A DNA stretch of 64,000 bases from Burkholderia stabilis. GTDB lineage: Bacteria > Pseudomonadota > Gammaproteobacteria > Burkholderiales > Burkholderiaceae. The notes under the pieces were generated by a model, which did no database searches, had not been told where the DNA came from, and was given only the letters and a program-made list of their open reading frames with translations. Positions within the stretch are counted from its first letter, which is position 1, and every line of letters begins with the position of its first letter. Both the position numbers and the translations under genes were made by a program. This document shows, one piece after another, positions 8,880 through 19,238 of the stretch. The DNA lies in assembly GCF_001742165.1 (NCBI RefSeq), contig NZ_CP016444.1:868001-932000 (forward strand), in the 5' to 3' direction.

Positions 8880-9193
8880 GCGAGGCGGCCGACCGGCCGC
8901 GGTGCATCAAGGAACTTGAGCATGCGGTCGCGAACGGCTTTCCGTCGCAGTCGACCGTCGTCGCTCATGGGGACGACGCATCCGGGCGGCCGACGATCCA
9001 GATGTCGTGGGTACGCGTGCCGGCGGAAGAAAGCGCGCACGAATGGCGTTGCGCGGTCGATCTGCGGTTCGCGTCGCACATGGTCGAGCGTTATGCGTGG
9101 CTCGATGCGGTCGACCGGCTGCACGTGCGCACGCATCTGTGCAACGGTGCGTGGCGCGCGGTGGATCGGCCGCTCAGCATTACACGCCGTTGA
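8876..9193 (+). CDS. Conserved small protein, DUF3022-like
   Basis: This 105-residue soluble protein overlaps the stop codon of the DUF1328 gene by four bases, so it is probably co-translated with it. It contains a tryptophan-rich beta pattern ([24 protein letters not shown]) and a conserved-looking [17 protein letters not shown] stretch. It resembles Burkholderia proteins grouped as DUF3022, but that link is from memory of sequence style and is tentative. No signal peptide or membrane helix is visible. Confidence 0.6.
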   Translation: MSEAADRPRCIKELEHAVANGFPSQSTVVAHGDDASGRPTIQMSWVRVPAEESAHEWRCAVDLRFASHMVERYAWLDAVDRLHVRTHLCNGAWRAVDRPLSITRR

Positions 9194-9277
9194 AAACTTT
9201 GCATGGGCTGGCGGGCACCGCGCGGTGCCATATCGCACCGCGCGCTTACGGCACGGGTACTCGCCGATTCGCGTGCA

Positions 9278-9293
9278 TTGGCACGGTCCGTGC
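9278..9293 (+). promoter_or_regulatory. Putative sigma-54 (-24/-12) promoter
   Basis: TTGGCACGGTCCGTGC has a perfect -24 element (TTGGCACG) and a GG-N10-GC arrangement; the -12 element reads GTGC instead of TTGC. It lies 91 bases before the ATG of the 75-residue gene at 9384 and about 0.85 kb downstream of the rpoN stop. It is the second such match close to rpoN. In GC-rich DNA a chance match is possible. Confidence 0.4.
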
Positions 9294-9383
9294 GTACATC
9301 GACGATTGTCGGCACGCGTATCGTGCCGCATGTCGGTGCGAAACCGTTGCCGCACCGCGCAAAGCCGTCGACGGGAAACGAGC

Positions 9384-9611
9384 ATGCTGACCGCCCATGA
9401 ATTCGCCGTGCTGTTCCTGGTGTATCGCGCGCCGGAGCAGATCCAGCTCGATCGCGAGGACGTCGTCGCGCTGGTCGAGCAGCACCTGATCGTGATGCAA
9501 CGCGACGACGCGTCGGGCAAGCACCGGCCCGCGCTGACGGCCGACGGGCTGTCGGTCCTGCGGCGCGTGCAGCGACATGACGCGGGCGAGTCCGACGTTA
9601 TCGATACATGA
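9384..9611 (+). CDS. Small hypothetical protein (75 aa)
   Basis: This is a 75-residue soluble protein with a helical N-terminal half (MLTAHEFAVLFLVYRAPEQIQLDREDVVALVEQ, of which the last part is amphipathic). Its second half, ending ALTADGLSVLRRVQRHD, resembles the end of a winged-helix domain. A DNA-binding role is possible but unproven. A weak purine-rich ribosome site (GGGAAACGAG) precedes ATG 9384. It lies downstream of the putative sigma-54 promoter at 9278. Confidence 0.5.
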   Translation: MLTAHEFAVLFLVYRAPEQIQLDREDVVALVEQHLIVMQRDDASGKHRPALTADGLSVLRRVQRHDAGESDVIDT

Positions 9612-9770
9612 CATGCAAGCGGGCACGGATTCAGCGCACGGTTGGCTGACGCCTCTCCTACAATGAGACTCATGCGGACGCCTCGCCGGATCGAACCGGT
9701 GCGCAGCGCCCGCGCAGGTTCAGGCTCGCTTCCGTTTGTCGTCGCCAAGGATCCATCGAAGGAGGGCAAC

Positions 9771-9905
9771 ATGACGAAACTCATCGCTCTGTTTCTGGTC
9801 GCCGGTAGTGCTTTTCTCGCGGGCTGCAACACCGTTGCGGGCGCGGGTGAAGATATTTCGAAGGGCGGCCAGGCCATCCACAACACGGCCGAACAAGCCA
9901 AATAA
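9771..9905 (+). CDS. Entericidin A/B family lipoprotein
   Basis: The 44-residue lipoprotein has a short signal peptide ending in the lipobox LAGC (lipidated C19). The mature part NTVAGAGEDISKGGQAIHNTAEQAK carries the entericidin signature (CNTxxGxGxDIxxGGxxIxxxA). Entericidins are small cell-envelope lipoproteins connected with stationary phase and stress. GGAGGG precedes ATG 9771 at good spacing. It is followed after 18 bases by the SpoIIAA-like gene. Confidence 0.9.
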   Translation: MTKLIALFLVAGSAFLAGCNTVAGAGEDISKGGQAIHNTAEQAK

Positions 9906-9923
9906 CCGACAGGCGGTCTTGCC

Positions 9924-10280
9924 ATGATCCTCTATCACACCGAGCCCGACTCGCCTGTCGTCGAAATTACCGTCGAAGGAAAAATCACCGACCACGATCT
10001 GCGCGAAGCCATCGAGCGCATGCGCGGCGATCTCGAACTGAACGGCAAGACCCGCGTGCTCGAACGCATCGAGCATTTCACCGGCATCGAGCCGAAGGCA
10101 CTGTGGACCGATATCACGCTTGGCGTCCCGGTGGCCCGCAAGGTCACGCGCGCCGCGGTGGTGTCCGACGCGGGCTGGATCCGTGCATCGATGCATCTGG
10201 CGCGGTTCTTCGTCAAGGCCGAGGTCAAGGCGTTCCACGTCGACGAGCTGGAGCAGGCGCGCGTCTGGGTCAACGCCTGA
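9924..10280 (+). CDS. STAS/SEC14-like (SpoIIAA-like) protein
   Basis: The 118-residue soluble protein starts MILYHTEPDSPVVEITVEGKITDHDLREAI. The VVEITVEGKIT-D strand/helix pattern and the later AVVSDAGWIRASMHLARFF and FHVDELEQARVWV segments match the SpoIIAA-like family, which has a STAS/CRAL-TRIO-like fold. No enzymatic residues are predictable. Members may bind lipids or partner proteins, but the role is unknown. It lies 18 bases after the entericidin gene and may share its transcript. Confidence 0.8.
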   Translation: MILYHTEPDSPVVEITVEGKITDHDLREAIERMRGDLELNGKTRVLERIEHFTGIEPKALWTDITLGVPVARKVTRAAVVSDAGWIRASMHLARFFVKAEVKAFHVDELEQARVWVNA

Positions 10281-10358
10281 GGATCGGCGAACGATTGTCC
10301 AGGCATCTGGCGCGCCGGGCAGGCGTGCGTCCCAGCCCCATTTGATGGAGCGATCGAA

Positions 10359-12381
<2,023 letters not shown>

Positions 12382-12605
12382 CGCGTAAACCTGGGCCGTC
12401 CGGCCTGCGTTGACGGCATCGAATATACCCCGTCCGGCCGCCCGGCCCGAGGGATCGCAAGGGCCTCGACACCGCGTCGCAAGACCTCGTCTGGCGGGGC
12501 ACGCGACGTGCCGCTCCGCGTCAATTGCCGCTGGTACAATCGCGGCGATGCGCCGGGCCGGGGTTTTCCGCGCCGTACGCGCCCCAACCTTTGTCGATCC
12601 CAGGT

Positions 12606-13790
12606 ATGGCCACACCGGACGCCGTCAGCTCCGGGCAATCGTGGCAGGGCGTAATCGCCCTGGCCCTGACTGCCTTCATCTTCAATACCACCGAGTTCGT
12701 GCCGGTCGCGCTGCTTGGCGCGATCGGCGACAGCCTTCACATGCAGCCGACCGACGTCGGGCTGATGCTGACGATCTACGCGTGGACCGTCGCCGTCGTA
12801 TCCCTGCCGCTGACGCTGGCCACGCGTCACGTCGGGCGCCGCAAGCTGCTGACCTGGGCGTTGCTGGTGTTCATCGGCAGCCATATCGTCACCGGCGTCG
12901 CGTGGAATTTCGCGGTGCTGATGGTCGGCCGGCTCGGCATCGCGTGCGCGCACGCGGTGTTCTGGTCGATTTCCGTCCCGCTGGCCGTGCGGCTCGCGCC
13001 GATCGACCGCAAAAGCCGCGCGCTCGGCATGCTCGCGATGGGCACGTCGATCGCGATGGTCGCCGGCATTCCGCTCGGGCGCGTGATCGGCGAGGCGTTC
13101 GGCTGGCGCGTCACGTTCCTGATCATTGCGGGCGCGGCGGGCATCGCGTTGCTGCTGCTGCGCGCGACGTTGCCCGCGCTGCCGAGCCAGGGCGCCGGGT
13201 CCCTCAGCAGCATCGGCGTGTTCCTGCGCAAGCCGGCGCTGGTTGCGCTGTACGCGATCACGGTGCTCGTCGTGTCCGCGCATTTCACGTCGTACACGTA
13301 TATCGAGCCCTTCGTCCAGAGCGTGAACCACGCGAGCAGCAGCCGGATCACGTATGTGCTGATCCTGTTCGGCATCGCCGGGATGCCGGCTGCGATCTGC
13401 TTCAATCGCGTCTATCCGCGCGAGCCGGACAAGTTCCTGCTGGCGTCGATCGTCACGTTGTCGGGATGCCTGCTGATCCTGTTTCCGTGTGCGCTGAACA
13501 TCGTCACGCTGTCGGTGCATACGCTGGTCTGGGGCGGGGCGATCGTCTGTTTCGGCCTCGCGATGCAGGCATGGGTGCTGAAGCTGGCGCCGGAGGGGAC
13601 CGATCTCGCGGTATCGATTTTCTCCGGGCTGTACAACGTCGGCATCGGCGCGGGCGCGCTCCTCGGCAACCATATCGCCGGCGACTTCGGGCTGCCGTGG
13701 ATCGGGACCTTCGGCGGCGTGGTCGGCGCGCTCGCGGTCGGGATTGCGTGGCTCGCGCTGCGTCTTCACGCGAAGCGGGAGACTGCGTAA
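12606..13790 (+). CDS. sotB: Sugar efflux MFS transporter SotB
   Basis: This 394-residue, 12-helix major facilitator carrier has the strongly conserved FIFNTTEFVPVALL first helix, MLTIYAWTVAVVSLPL, the HVGRRKLL loop, IPLGRVIGEAFGWR and SYTYIEPFVQ. All are typical of SotB/YdeA, which exports arabinose and IPTG-like sugars in E. coli. ATG 12606 is the start nearest the conserved part. It stands alone and is followed by inverted repeats that probably end transcription from both sides. The true physiological substrate in this organism is unknown. Confidence 0.88.
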   Translation: MATPDAVSSGQSWQGVIALALTAFIFNTTEFVPVALLGAIGDSLHMQPTDVGLMLTIYAWTVAVVSLPLTLATRHVGRRKLLTWALLVFIGSHIVTGVAWNFAVLMVGRLGIACAHAVFWSISVPLAVRLAPIDRKSRALGMLAMGTSIAMVAGIPLGRVIGEAFGWRVTFLIIAGAAGIALLLLRATLPALPSQGAGSLSSIGVFLRKPALVALYAITVLVVSAHFTSYTYIEPFVQSVNHASSSRITYVLILFGIAGMPAAICFNRVYPREPDKFLLASIVTLSGCLLILFPCALNIVTLSVHTLVWGGAIVCFGLAMQAWVLKLAPEGTDLAVSIFSGLYNVGIGAGALLGNHIAGDFGLPWIGTFGGVVGALAVGIAWLALRLHAKRETA

Positions 13791-13805
13791 CCCGCTCCGG
13801 GTTAC
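13787..13805. terminator. Hairpin overlapping the sotB stop
   Basis: GTAACCC and GGGTTAC (7-bp arms, GCTCC loop) form a stem that overlaps the sotB stop codon. There is no T tract, so an intrinsic terminator is uncertain. Confidence 0.4.
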
Positions 13806-13864
13806 GGATGGCGGCGAAGGCGGCGACGGCCCGATGAAATGGCTTCCCGGGCAAGCCGGGAGGC

Positions 13865-13929
13865 GCGACCCGGTCGCGTGCGGCAAGCCCGGTCACGCAA
13901 GGTGAGCGGCCGCTGCACGACCGGGTCGC
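13865..13929. repeat. 12-bp inverted repeat between convergent genes
   Basis: GCGACCCGGTCG (13865-13876) and CGACCGGGTCGC (13918-13929) are perfect inverses flanking 41 bases. They lie between the ends of sotB and the convergent SDR gene, so they probably form a bidirectional RNA stem. Confidence 0.5.
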
Positions 13930-13939
13930 GAGTCACATG

Positions 13940-14716
13940 TCATGCGATCGAATAGCCGCCGTCGGCGACGAGCGCATGCCCCGACACATAGCTGGAATCG
14001 TCCGACGCGAGGAACGCGACGATCGTCGCCATCTCCTCGGCCGACCCCCACCGTCCCGCCGGCGTCGACGCAGCGAAGGCCTGTTGCGCATCGTCCGACG
14101 GCCAGATGCCGCGATGATGGAACGGCGTTTCGATCAGCCCGGGGCACAGCGCGTTGACGCGGATGCCTCGCTTGAACCACTCGATCGAAGCCGTCTTCGT
14201 CATCCCGATCACGGCGTGCTTGCTCGCGATATAGACCGACGCGTTTTCGAAGCCGATGAGCCCGCCCATCGACGCGTTGTTGATGATGCTGCCCGAGCCC
14301 TGGCGCAACATGATTTCTGCCGCGTACTTCATCGAGTTGAACACGCCGCGCACGTTCGGTTCGAACACCTTGTCGAAGCGTTCGGCATCCTGTTCGAGCA
14401 GCGGCGCGAATACCCCTTCCGTGCCGGCATTGTTGAACGCGATGTCGAGGCGTCCGTAGGTCGATACCGTGAAACCGAAGAGCTTGCGAAGATCGTCTTC
14501 GTTGGCGACGTCCGCGACGAATGCGCTGGCTTCGCCGCCGGCGGTCGCGATTTCGTCGACCAGTCGATCGAGTTCCGTCTTGCGTCGCGCGCTGACGACG
14601 ACTTTCGCGCCGCGACGTGCGAGTTCGATCGCCGATGCGCGGCCGATGCCGGAACTGGCGCCCGTCACCAGGGCGATGCGGCCGTCGAGTTGGGTCGATT
14701 GGGTGCGTGCATTCAT
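13940..14716 (-). CDS. Short-chain dehydrogenase/reductase
   Basis: The 258-residue classical SDR has the Rossmann motif TGASSGIG (18-25), NNAG (96-99), catalytic S149 and Y162xxxK166 (YIASK), and ends in the usual GHALVADGGYS segment. It should catalyse NAD(P)-dependent oxidation or reduction of an alcohol or carbonyl; the substrate is unknown. The start at 14716 is preceded on the minus strand by AGGAG at good spacing. It diverges from a LysR regulator at 14878, which is the likely controller. Confidence 0.92.
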   Translation of the reverse strand: MNARTQSTQLDGRIALVTGASSGIGRASAIELARRGAKVVVSARRKTELDRLVDEIATAGGEASAFVADVANEDDLRKLFGFTVSTYGRLDIAFNNAGTEGVFAPLLEQDAERFDKVFEPNVRGVFNSMKYAAEIMLRQGSGSIINNASMGGLIGFENASVYIASKHAVIGMTKTASIEWFKRGIRVNALCPGLIETPFHHRGIWPSDDAQQAFAASTPAGRWGSAEEMATIVAFLASDDSSYVSGHALVADGGYSIA

Positions 14717-14822
14717 GATGGGATTCTCCTGAGAGGTTGCGAACCGTTCACGTCGAAGCGACGTCTGTTGCTCATTGTGGTCGCTCATCGGTCGCAATAA
14801 AATGGAACAATCGCGCATTGAG

Positions 14823-14841
14823 AATTCCCGTTTCAGGAATT
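14823..14841. promoter_or_regulatory. Inverted repeat, likely LysR box
   Basis: AATTCC-N7-GGAATT (14823-14828 and 14836-14841) is a perfect dyad with LysR-type geometry. It sits 36 bases upstream of the LysR start and about 107 bases upstream of the SDR start. I infer it is the binding site of the adjacent regulator. Confidence 0.5.
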
Positions 14842-14877
14842 AAATGCGATTTTTCCAGAGCGTCAGAAGGATTCGCC

Positions 14878-15780
14878 ATGCTCAATCGACTCGACATCCT
14901 GAAGATCTTCTCCGCGGCAGCTTCAGCGCCCACGTTCCGCGAGGCGGCGACGCGTCTGGGCGTGTCGCCGCAGGTCGTGACGCGCGCGGTGCGCGAACTG
15001 GAGGAGACGCTCGGCGAAACCCTGTTCCATCGAACGACCCGCAGTATCCGGATTACCGCCTTCGGGCAGTCGTTTGCGCTTGAAGCGCAGGCGGCGCTGG
15101 CCGCGGTCGACGGGCTGTTCGGGGCCGCGAACGGTCAGGGCGATGAACCGGTCGGCGTCGTCAGGATGACGGCGCCGTCGGGCATGGGGCGTCATTACGT
15201 ACAACCGATCCTGGCCGATCTCGTGCAGCGGTATCCGGGCCTCGTGCCCGATCTGAGGCTGTCCGACGTGCCTTCGCCGGTGGTCGACGAACAGATCGAC
15301 ATCGGCGTGCGGGTCGGCGCGATCGGAGACAACCGCTTCGTCGCGCGAATGGTCGGGCCGTTGCCGATGTGGGTCGTCGGCGCGCCGGCGCTGATCAAAC
15401 GGCTGGGCGAGCCCAGGAACCTCAAGGAGCTCGAATCGATGCCGGTGACGTGCCTGATCGACCGCGCGAACGGCCGGGCATGGCCGTGGATTTTCCGCGG
15501 AGAGCGACAATTCAAACCCGCGTCGCCCACCTATCTGACGGACGACACCGAGGCGGAGATCGAGGCCGTTTGTGCGGGGTTCGGATTGGGCCAGTGCTCG
15601 GAGTATCTCGCGCGGCCCTACATCAAGAAGGGACGCCTGGTGCGGTTGCTGCCCGGCCTCGAACCCGAGCCGTGGAAGCTGTACGTCTATCGGCCGCGGC
15701 GCGGGCCGATGCCGCGTCGCATCAGGGTGGTGTACGACGAACTGGTGGCGAAGCTCGGGCAGGCGACCTGGCGAGGATAG
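14878..15780 (+). CDS. LysR-type transcriptional regulator
   Basis: The 300-residue protein starts MLNRLDILKIFSAAAS, followed by a winged HTH (TFREAATRLGVSPQVVTRAVRELEETLGETLFHRTTRS) and an effector domain of the CrgA/DsdC-like branch ending YDELVAKLGQ. The start at 14878 was chosen by alignment with the conserved N-terminus; an upstream in-frame ATG at 14737 would overlap the SDR promoter. It diverges from the SDR gene at 14716. Confidence 0.9.
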   Translation: MLNRLDILKIFSAAASAPTFREAATRLGVSPQVVTRAVRELEETLGETLFHRTTRSIRITAFGQSFALEAQAALAAVDGLFGAANGQGDEPVGVVRMTAPSGMGRHYVQPILADLVQRYPGLVPDLRLSDVPSPVVDEQIDIGVRVGAIGDNRFVARMVGPLPMWVVGAPALIKRLGEPRNLKELESMPVTCLIDRANGRAWPWIFRGERQFKPASPTYLTDDTEAEIEAVCAGFGLGQCSEYLARPYIKKGRLVRLLPGLEPEPWKLYVYRPRRGPMPRRIRVVYDELVAKLGQATWRG

Positions 15781-16033
15781 TCGGCGCTGCCGGGATGCTT
15801 CATGAGTCGAGCCAGCCGAGGCGAAGTGGAATGAACGCCCGGTTTCACCATAAACCCGCAATAACCATCCGGATTGTTTCCGCGGCGTCGGCTGTCTCTC
15901 CAAAGATTGGGTATTGGCCGTCAATGAGTTAAATCATCAACGACAAAACATTCCCGCTGGAAAATCCGTGTTCTCCCAGTATTTGATCGCATGCTGCAAA
16001 GATTGAAACAGGCCAAGGAACGTCATTAATCTG

Positions 16034-16045
16034 CGTACGCGTACG
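16034..16045. promoter_or_regulatory. Perfect 12-bp palindrome upstream of the GH27 gene
   Basis: CGTACGCGTACG is self-complementary and lies 43 bases before the alpha-galactosidase start. Its CG centre is reminiscent of LacI-type operators, but no regulator gene is adjacent. The rest of the 308-base gap (15781-16088) shows no gene; it is less GC-rich than its surroundings, as expected for a promoter region. Confidence 0.35.
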
Positions 16046-16088
16046 AAGCCGGCTGACGTGCGTCATTCACAACAATCAGGAGACGGAG

Positions 16089-18275
16089 ATGAAGGGCGTA
16101 AATAAGTTAGGAATATTGATGACATGCTTCGTCGCGGCAGCGATAGGGCTGTCCGGATGCGGTGGCGACGACGTCAGTGCGTCGCCATCGGCAAGCGCAT
16201 CGCCACCGGGCACGGGAACGACACCGGCGACCGGCGGAAACGGAACCACGAATCCCTCGCCTGCGGCCATGCAGCAGATCGCGGTGAATCCGCCGCCGAT
16301 GGGCTGGTCGTCGTGGAACAGCCTCGAGGAAAACGTGAGCTTCGCGACGATCAAGGCGCAGGCCGACGGGCTGGCCGCGTTGAACGCGAACCTCGCAACG
16401 GGCAACAAGTACCAGTATGTGAATATCGACGAGGGCTGGTGGACGTCGAGAAAGCGCGACGCGAACGGCAATTTCATCATCAACGTCGACATGAACGGCA
16501 ATCCCACCAACCAGTGGCCGGGCGGGATGAAGGCGATGGCCGATTACATTCACGGCAAAGGGTTGAAGGCCGGCATCTATATCGACTCGGGCCCGCAAGG
16601 CTGCGGGAGCACGAACGACACGCATTTCGTCGGCAGCGATTACGCGCATTACGATCACGATTTCCTGCAGTTCGCGCAATGGGGCTACGACTTCGTCAAG
16701 GTCGACTGGTGCGGCGGGCGGGTGGCCGGATACGATCCGCAGCAGGCCTATACGGCGATATCGCAGGCGATCCGGAAAGCCTATGCGGCCACCGGGAAAC
16801 TGCTGGTGCTGAACATGTGCGACTGGGGCACGCTCGGCGGCAGCGGCTACCCGGACTACAACCTGGGGCCGTGGGATTGGGCGGCCGGCATCGCGACATC
16901 GTGGCGGACGACGGGCGATATCTACGGCCCGGGAAGCGGCGTACCGAAGTTCGGCTCGGTGCTCGGCAATTTCAACGGAAACTATCACCCTGAAGGTCAG
17001 CACACCGGTTACTACAACGATCCCGACATGATGGTGGCCGGCATGGGCATGACCGCGGCGAACGACCTCGCGCACGTGAATCTGTGGGCTGTTGCCGGCG
17101 CGCCGATGATCCTCGGGAACGATCTGTCGCAAACCCTCTCGAGCGACACGGTGAGCCTGCTCACCAACCCCGAGCTGATCGCGATCGACCAGGACATGCT
17201 CGGCCTGCAGGGATTGAAGGTCGCAGACGCGAATGGACAGCAGGTGTGGGCGAAGCTGCTGGCCGGTACGGGGAAACGCGCCGTCCTGCTGTTCAACAAC
17301 GGCGCGTCGGCGAGTTCGATGACGGTCACGTGGCAGCAACTCGGGCTGGCTGCGGGGACCTCGGCGACCGTTCGCGATATCTGGGCGCACAAGGATCTCG
17401 GCGCGGCAACCGGTTCCTATACGGTCGCAAGCGTGCCGGCCGGCGGCACCGTGATGCTGGTGCTGAGCGGCACGGATGTTCCGTCTGCGACGTTCCTGCC
17501 CAGTACGTTGTCCGGCGGCGCGACCTATTCGGACTGTTCTGCTTGCGCGAGCGGCAAGATCGTCACCGGGCTCGGGACGGTGGCATTCAACAACGTGACC
17601 TCGCAGACCGCGGGCGGCTACATCCAGATCGCGTACCAGAACGCCGGCACGGAAGTCGTCAAGGCACAGCTTGCCGCGAACGGCGGAAACGGCACGACGC
17701 TCGCGTTTCCGCCCACGGGCAATGCGGTCGGCACGGTGACGGTCTTCGTCAACCTCACGGCCGGGCAGAACGCGCTGACGTTGTCGAGCGTCGACGGCAC
17801 GACGCCGGCGCCCTCGATCGCGTCTGTCGCCGTGGTCGCCGGGCCGGTGAAGGTTCCGCCGCCGCCGCCGCTGGCTTATGAAGCCGAAGCTGCCGGCAAC
17901 ACGCTCAGCGGTGCGGCTCGCGTGTCGTCATGCGGCGCGTGCTCCGGCGGGCAGGACGTCGGCTATATCGGCAACGGCGACGGGACCAGCAACGGGACGT
18001 TGACGATCAACGGCATTTCGGTGGCCGCGGACGGCACGTACAGCGTCGCGATCGCTTACGTGAACGGCGATTCGACACCGCGTAGCGCGCAGCTCAGTTT
18101 CGACGGCGCAGCACCGATCACGGTGTCTTTCCCGTCGACCGGCGGGTGGGGGAGCGTATCGACGCTGACGGTGACGGGCGCGTTCAAGCAGGGCAGTGCC
18201 AACACGCTGAAGTTCTCCAACCCGACGGGCTGGGCGCCCGACATCGACGGAATCGCCGCACCGGCCAAGCAGTAA
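16089..18275 (+). CDS. Secreted GH27 alpha-galactosidase lipoprotein with two C-terminal carbohydrate-binding modules
   Basis: The 728-residue enzyme is expected to release terminal alpha-linked galactose (or N-acetylgalactosamine) from glycans. A lipoprotein signal ends in LSGC (C24), followed by a Ser/Thr/Pro/Gly linker. The GH27 barrel (about 66-385) shows PPMGWSSWNS, YVNIDEGWW, the nucleophile D206 in DFVKVDWCG, the acid/base D277 in SWRTTGDI, and YYNDPDMM. A short beta domain follows to about 455. Two beta-sandwich modules then occupy about 460-590 and 600-728; the last begins YEAEAAGNTLSGAA, as in CBM35/CBM6 modules. AGGAG precedes ATG 16089. It forms a single-gene unit closed by a strong hairpin. 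Confidence 0.92.
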   Translation: MKGVNKLGILMTCFVAAAIGLSGCGGDDVSASPSASASPPGTGTTPATGGNGTTNPSPAAMQQIAVNPPPMGWSSWNSLEENVSFATIKAQADGLAALNANLATGNKYQYVNIDEGWWTSRKRDANGNFIINVDMNGNPTNQWPGGMKAMADYIHGKGLKAGIYIDSGPQGCGSTNDTHFVGSDYAHYDHDFLQFAQWGYDFVKVDWCGGRVAGYDPQQAYTAISQAIRKAYAATGKLLVLNMCDWGTLGGSGYPDYNLGPWDWAAGIATSWRTTGDIYGPGSGVPKFGSVLGNFNGNYHPEGQHTGYYNDPDMMVAGMGMTAANDLAHVNLWAVAGAPMILGNDLSQTLSSDTVSLLTNPELIAIDQDMLGLQGLKVADANGQQVWAKLLAGTGKRAVLLFNNGASASSMTVTWQQLGLAAGTSATVRDIWAHKDLGAATGSYTVASVPAGGTVMLVLSGTDVPSATFLPSTLSGGATYSDCSACASGKIVTGLGTVAFNNVTSQTAGGYIQIAYQNAGTEVVKAQLAANGGNGTTLAFPPTGNAVGTVTVFVNLTAGQNALTLSSVDGTTPAPSIASVAVVAGPVKVPPPPPLAYEAEAAGNTLSGAARVSSCGACSGGQDVGYIGNGDGTSNGTLTINGISVAADGTYSVAIAYVNGDSTPRSAQLSFDGAAPITVSFPSTGGWGSVSTLTVTGAFKQGSANTLKFSNPTGWAPDIDGIAAPAKQ

Positions 18276-18283
18276 CGTGCGGG

Positions 18284-18317
18284 TGGCGCGGCTACCCGAT
18301 CATGGGTGGCCGCGCCA
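18284..18317. terminator. Strong stem-loop after the GH27 gene
   Basis: TGGCGCGGC (18284-18292) pairs with GCCGCGCCA (18309-18317). An inner ACCC/GGGT stem is interrupted by one T-G opposition, with loop GATCAT. It starts 8 bases after the stop codon. No T run follows, so it may end transcription with help or protect the 3' end. Confidence 0.55.
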
Positions 18318-18433
18318 TGCTCCGGGTGCTGAGCCGACGAGGTCGCGCACGCACGGCAAGCCGACACATTGCGGCATCATCATGGGGCCGACGCACCGAC
18401 GCCCGGTGCGCAATGTTCGACTGGAGACCTTGC

Positions 18434-18871
18434 ATGCCGATAACCCGGATTGAGACCCGCGACGCGATGGGCGATCCCGATGTCGTCTACGTCAACCCGG
18501 AGCACGTGCTGTGGATGTCGCTGCCGACCGCCGCGTACCGGCGGCCGGACAGCATGGCCATTCGCGTGGACGACCGCGTCAAGGGCGGCAGCCTGCTGAT
18601 GGCCGACAATCCGCCCGCCGGCCAGCTTCTTCAGGATCTCGGCCCGTTCGTGACGGTGACGCTGGCGAACCCGTCGTCCGACTATCCGGACGGTGTCGTG
18701 CATGTGCGTGCGCATGCGATCGTCAAGATCGCGACGGACGAGCACGACAAGCCGCTGGCCGACCGGATGCTCGGCTGGGTTCATGTCCAGGATGGCTCGG
18801 CCTTCAAGGCCAGGGATTACGCCGGCGTGGCCGCGCAATGGCAGGCGTCGATCACAGCGGCCGGCCGCTGA
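18434..18871 (+). CDS. Conserved hypothetical protein (145 aa)
   Basis: The soluble 145-residue protein begins MPITRIETRDAMGDPDVVYVNPEHVLWMSLPTAA and has no signal peptide or membrane helix. CTGGAG lies 8 bases before ATG 18434. The repeated beta-strand pattern (VVYVNPEHVLWM, SMAIRVDDRV, VTVTLANP) suggests a beta-rich fold, with a helical C-terminus. I do not recognise the family. A GC hairpin at 18965-18988 may mark its transcript end. Confidence 0.6.
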   Translation: MPITRIETRDAMGDPDVVYVNPEHVLWMSLPTAAYRRPDSMAIRVDDRVKGGSLLMADNPPAGQLLQDLGPFVTVTLANPSSDYPDGVVHVRAHAIVKIATDEHDKPLADRMLGWVHVQDGSAFKARDYAGVAAQWQASITAAGR

Positions 18872-18964
18872 CCGGCCATTCGTGCCGGCCGGATGAAGCA
18901 GCGTCCCGCCGCGAGGCTGCCGTCCGGCCGTCTTTCCCCTCAGGAAAACCCTGATCTTCCCGCA

Positions 18965-18988
18965 GCGACCGCCGGTTTCAGCGGTCGC
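18965..18988. terminator. Hairpin ahead of the catB promoter
   Basis: GCGACCGC and GCGGTCGC (8-bp perfect arms, 8-base loop) lie 93 bases after the hypothetical gene and upstream of the catB control region. There is no T tract. It could insulate the cat/ben operon from upstream transcription. Confidence 0.4.
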
Positions 18989-19070
18989 CGCCCGCCTGCA
19001 AACGGTCGCAGCGCAATGCCCGGCCCGGCGTATCCCGCACGCGGGCTGACCCCGCTCCAGTAAGGCTCGG

Positions 19071-19104
19071 CGCACCGATAACCAACCAAAAAAGGTATGG
19101 TGCG
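19071..19104. promoter_or_regulatory. Upstream dyad in the catB control region
   Basis: CGCACC (19071-19076) and GGTGCG (19099-19104) are inverse arms. Just inside them lie ATAACC and GGTAT, an imperfect second BenM/CatM-like half-site pair. It is centred about 57 bases upstream of the main dyad, so it may be an auxiliary regulator site. Confidence 0.4.
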
Positions 19105-19127
19105 CCGCAGTGATGCGTGAATATTCG

Positions 19128-19160
19128 CGGATTTCGATACCTATCAGGTATGAAAATCCG
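19128..19160. promoter_or_regulatory. BenM/CatM-type operator of the cat-ben operon
   Basis: The core ATACCTATCAGGTAT (19137-19151) is exactly ATAC-N7-GTAT, the published recognition pattern of the LysR-type regulators BenM and CatM of Acinetobacter. It lies inside a longer dyad whose outer arms CGGATTT and AAATCCG (19128-19134 and 19154-19160) also match. It sits just upstream of a plausible -35 element. No LysR gene is adjacent, so the regulator must be encoded elsewhere. Confidence 0.7.
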
Positions 19161-19172
19161 AGGCCAAAAGTA

Positions 19173-19203
19173 TTGGACGCTCGTTTTGGGCGGGGCGTAT
19201 AAA
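19173..19203 (+). promoter_or_regulatory. Possible sigma-70 promoter of catB
   Basis: TTGGAC (19173-19178) and TATAAA (19198-19203) resemble -35 and -10 boxes, with a long 19-base spacer such as activator-dependent promoters tolerate. The -10 ends 8 bases before the first possible ATG (19212). This argues that translation starts at the second ATG (19239). Confidence 0.45.
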
Positions 19204-19238
19204 TCCGTTCCATGAACACCCCACAAGCAGCGTGCCCC

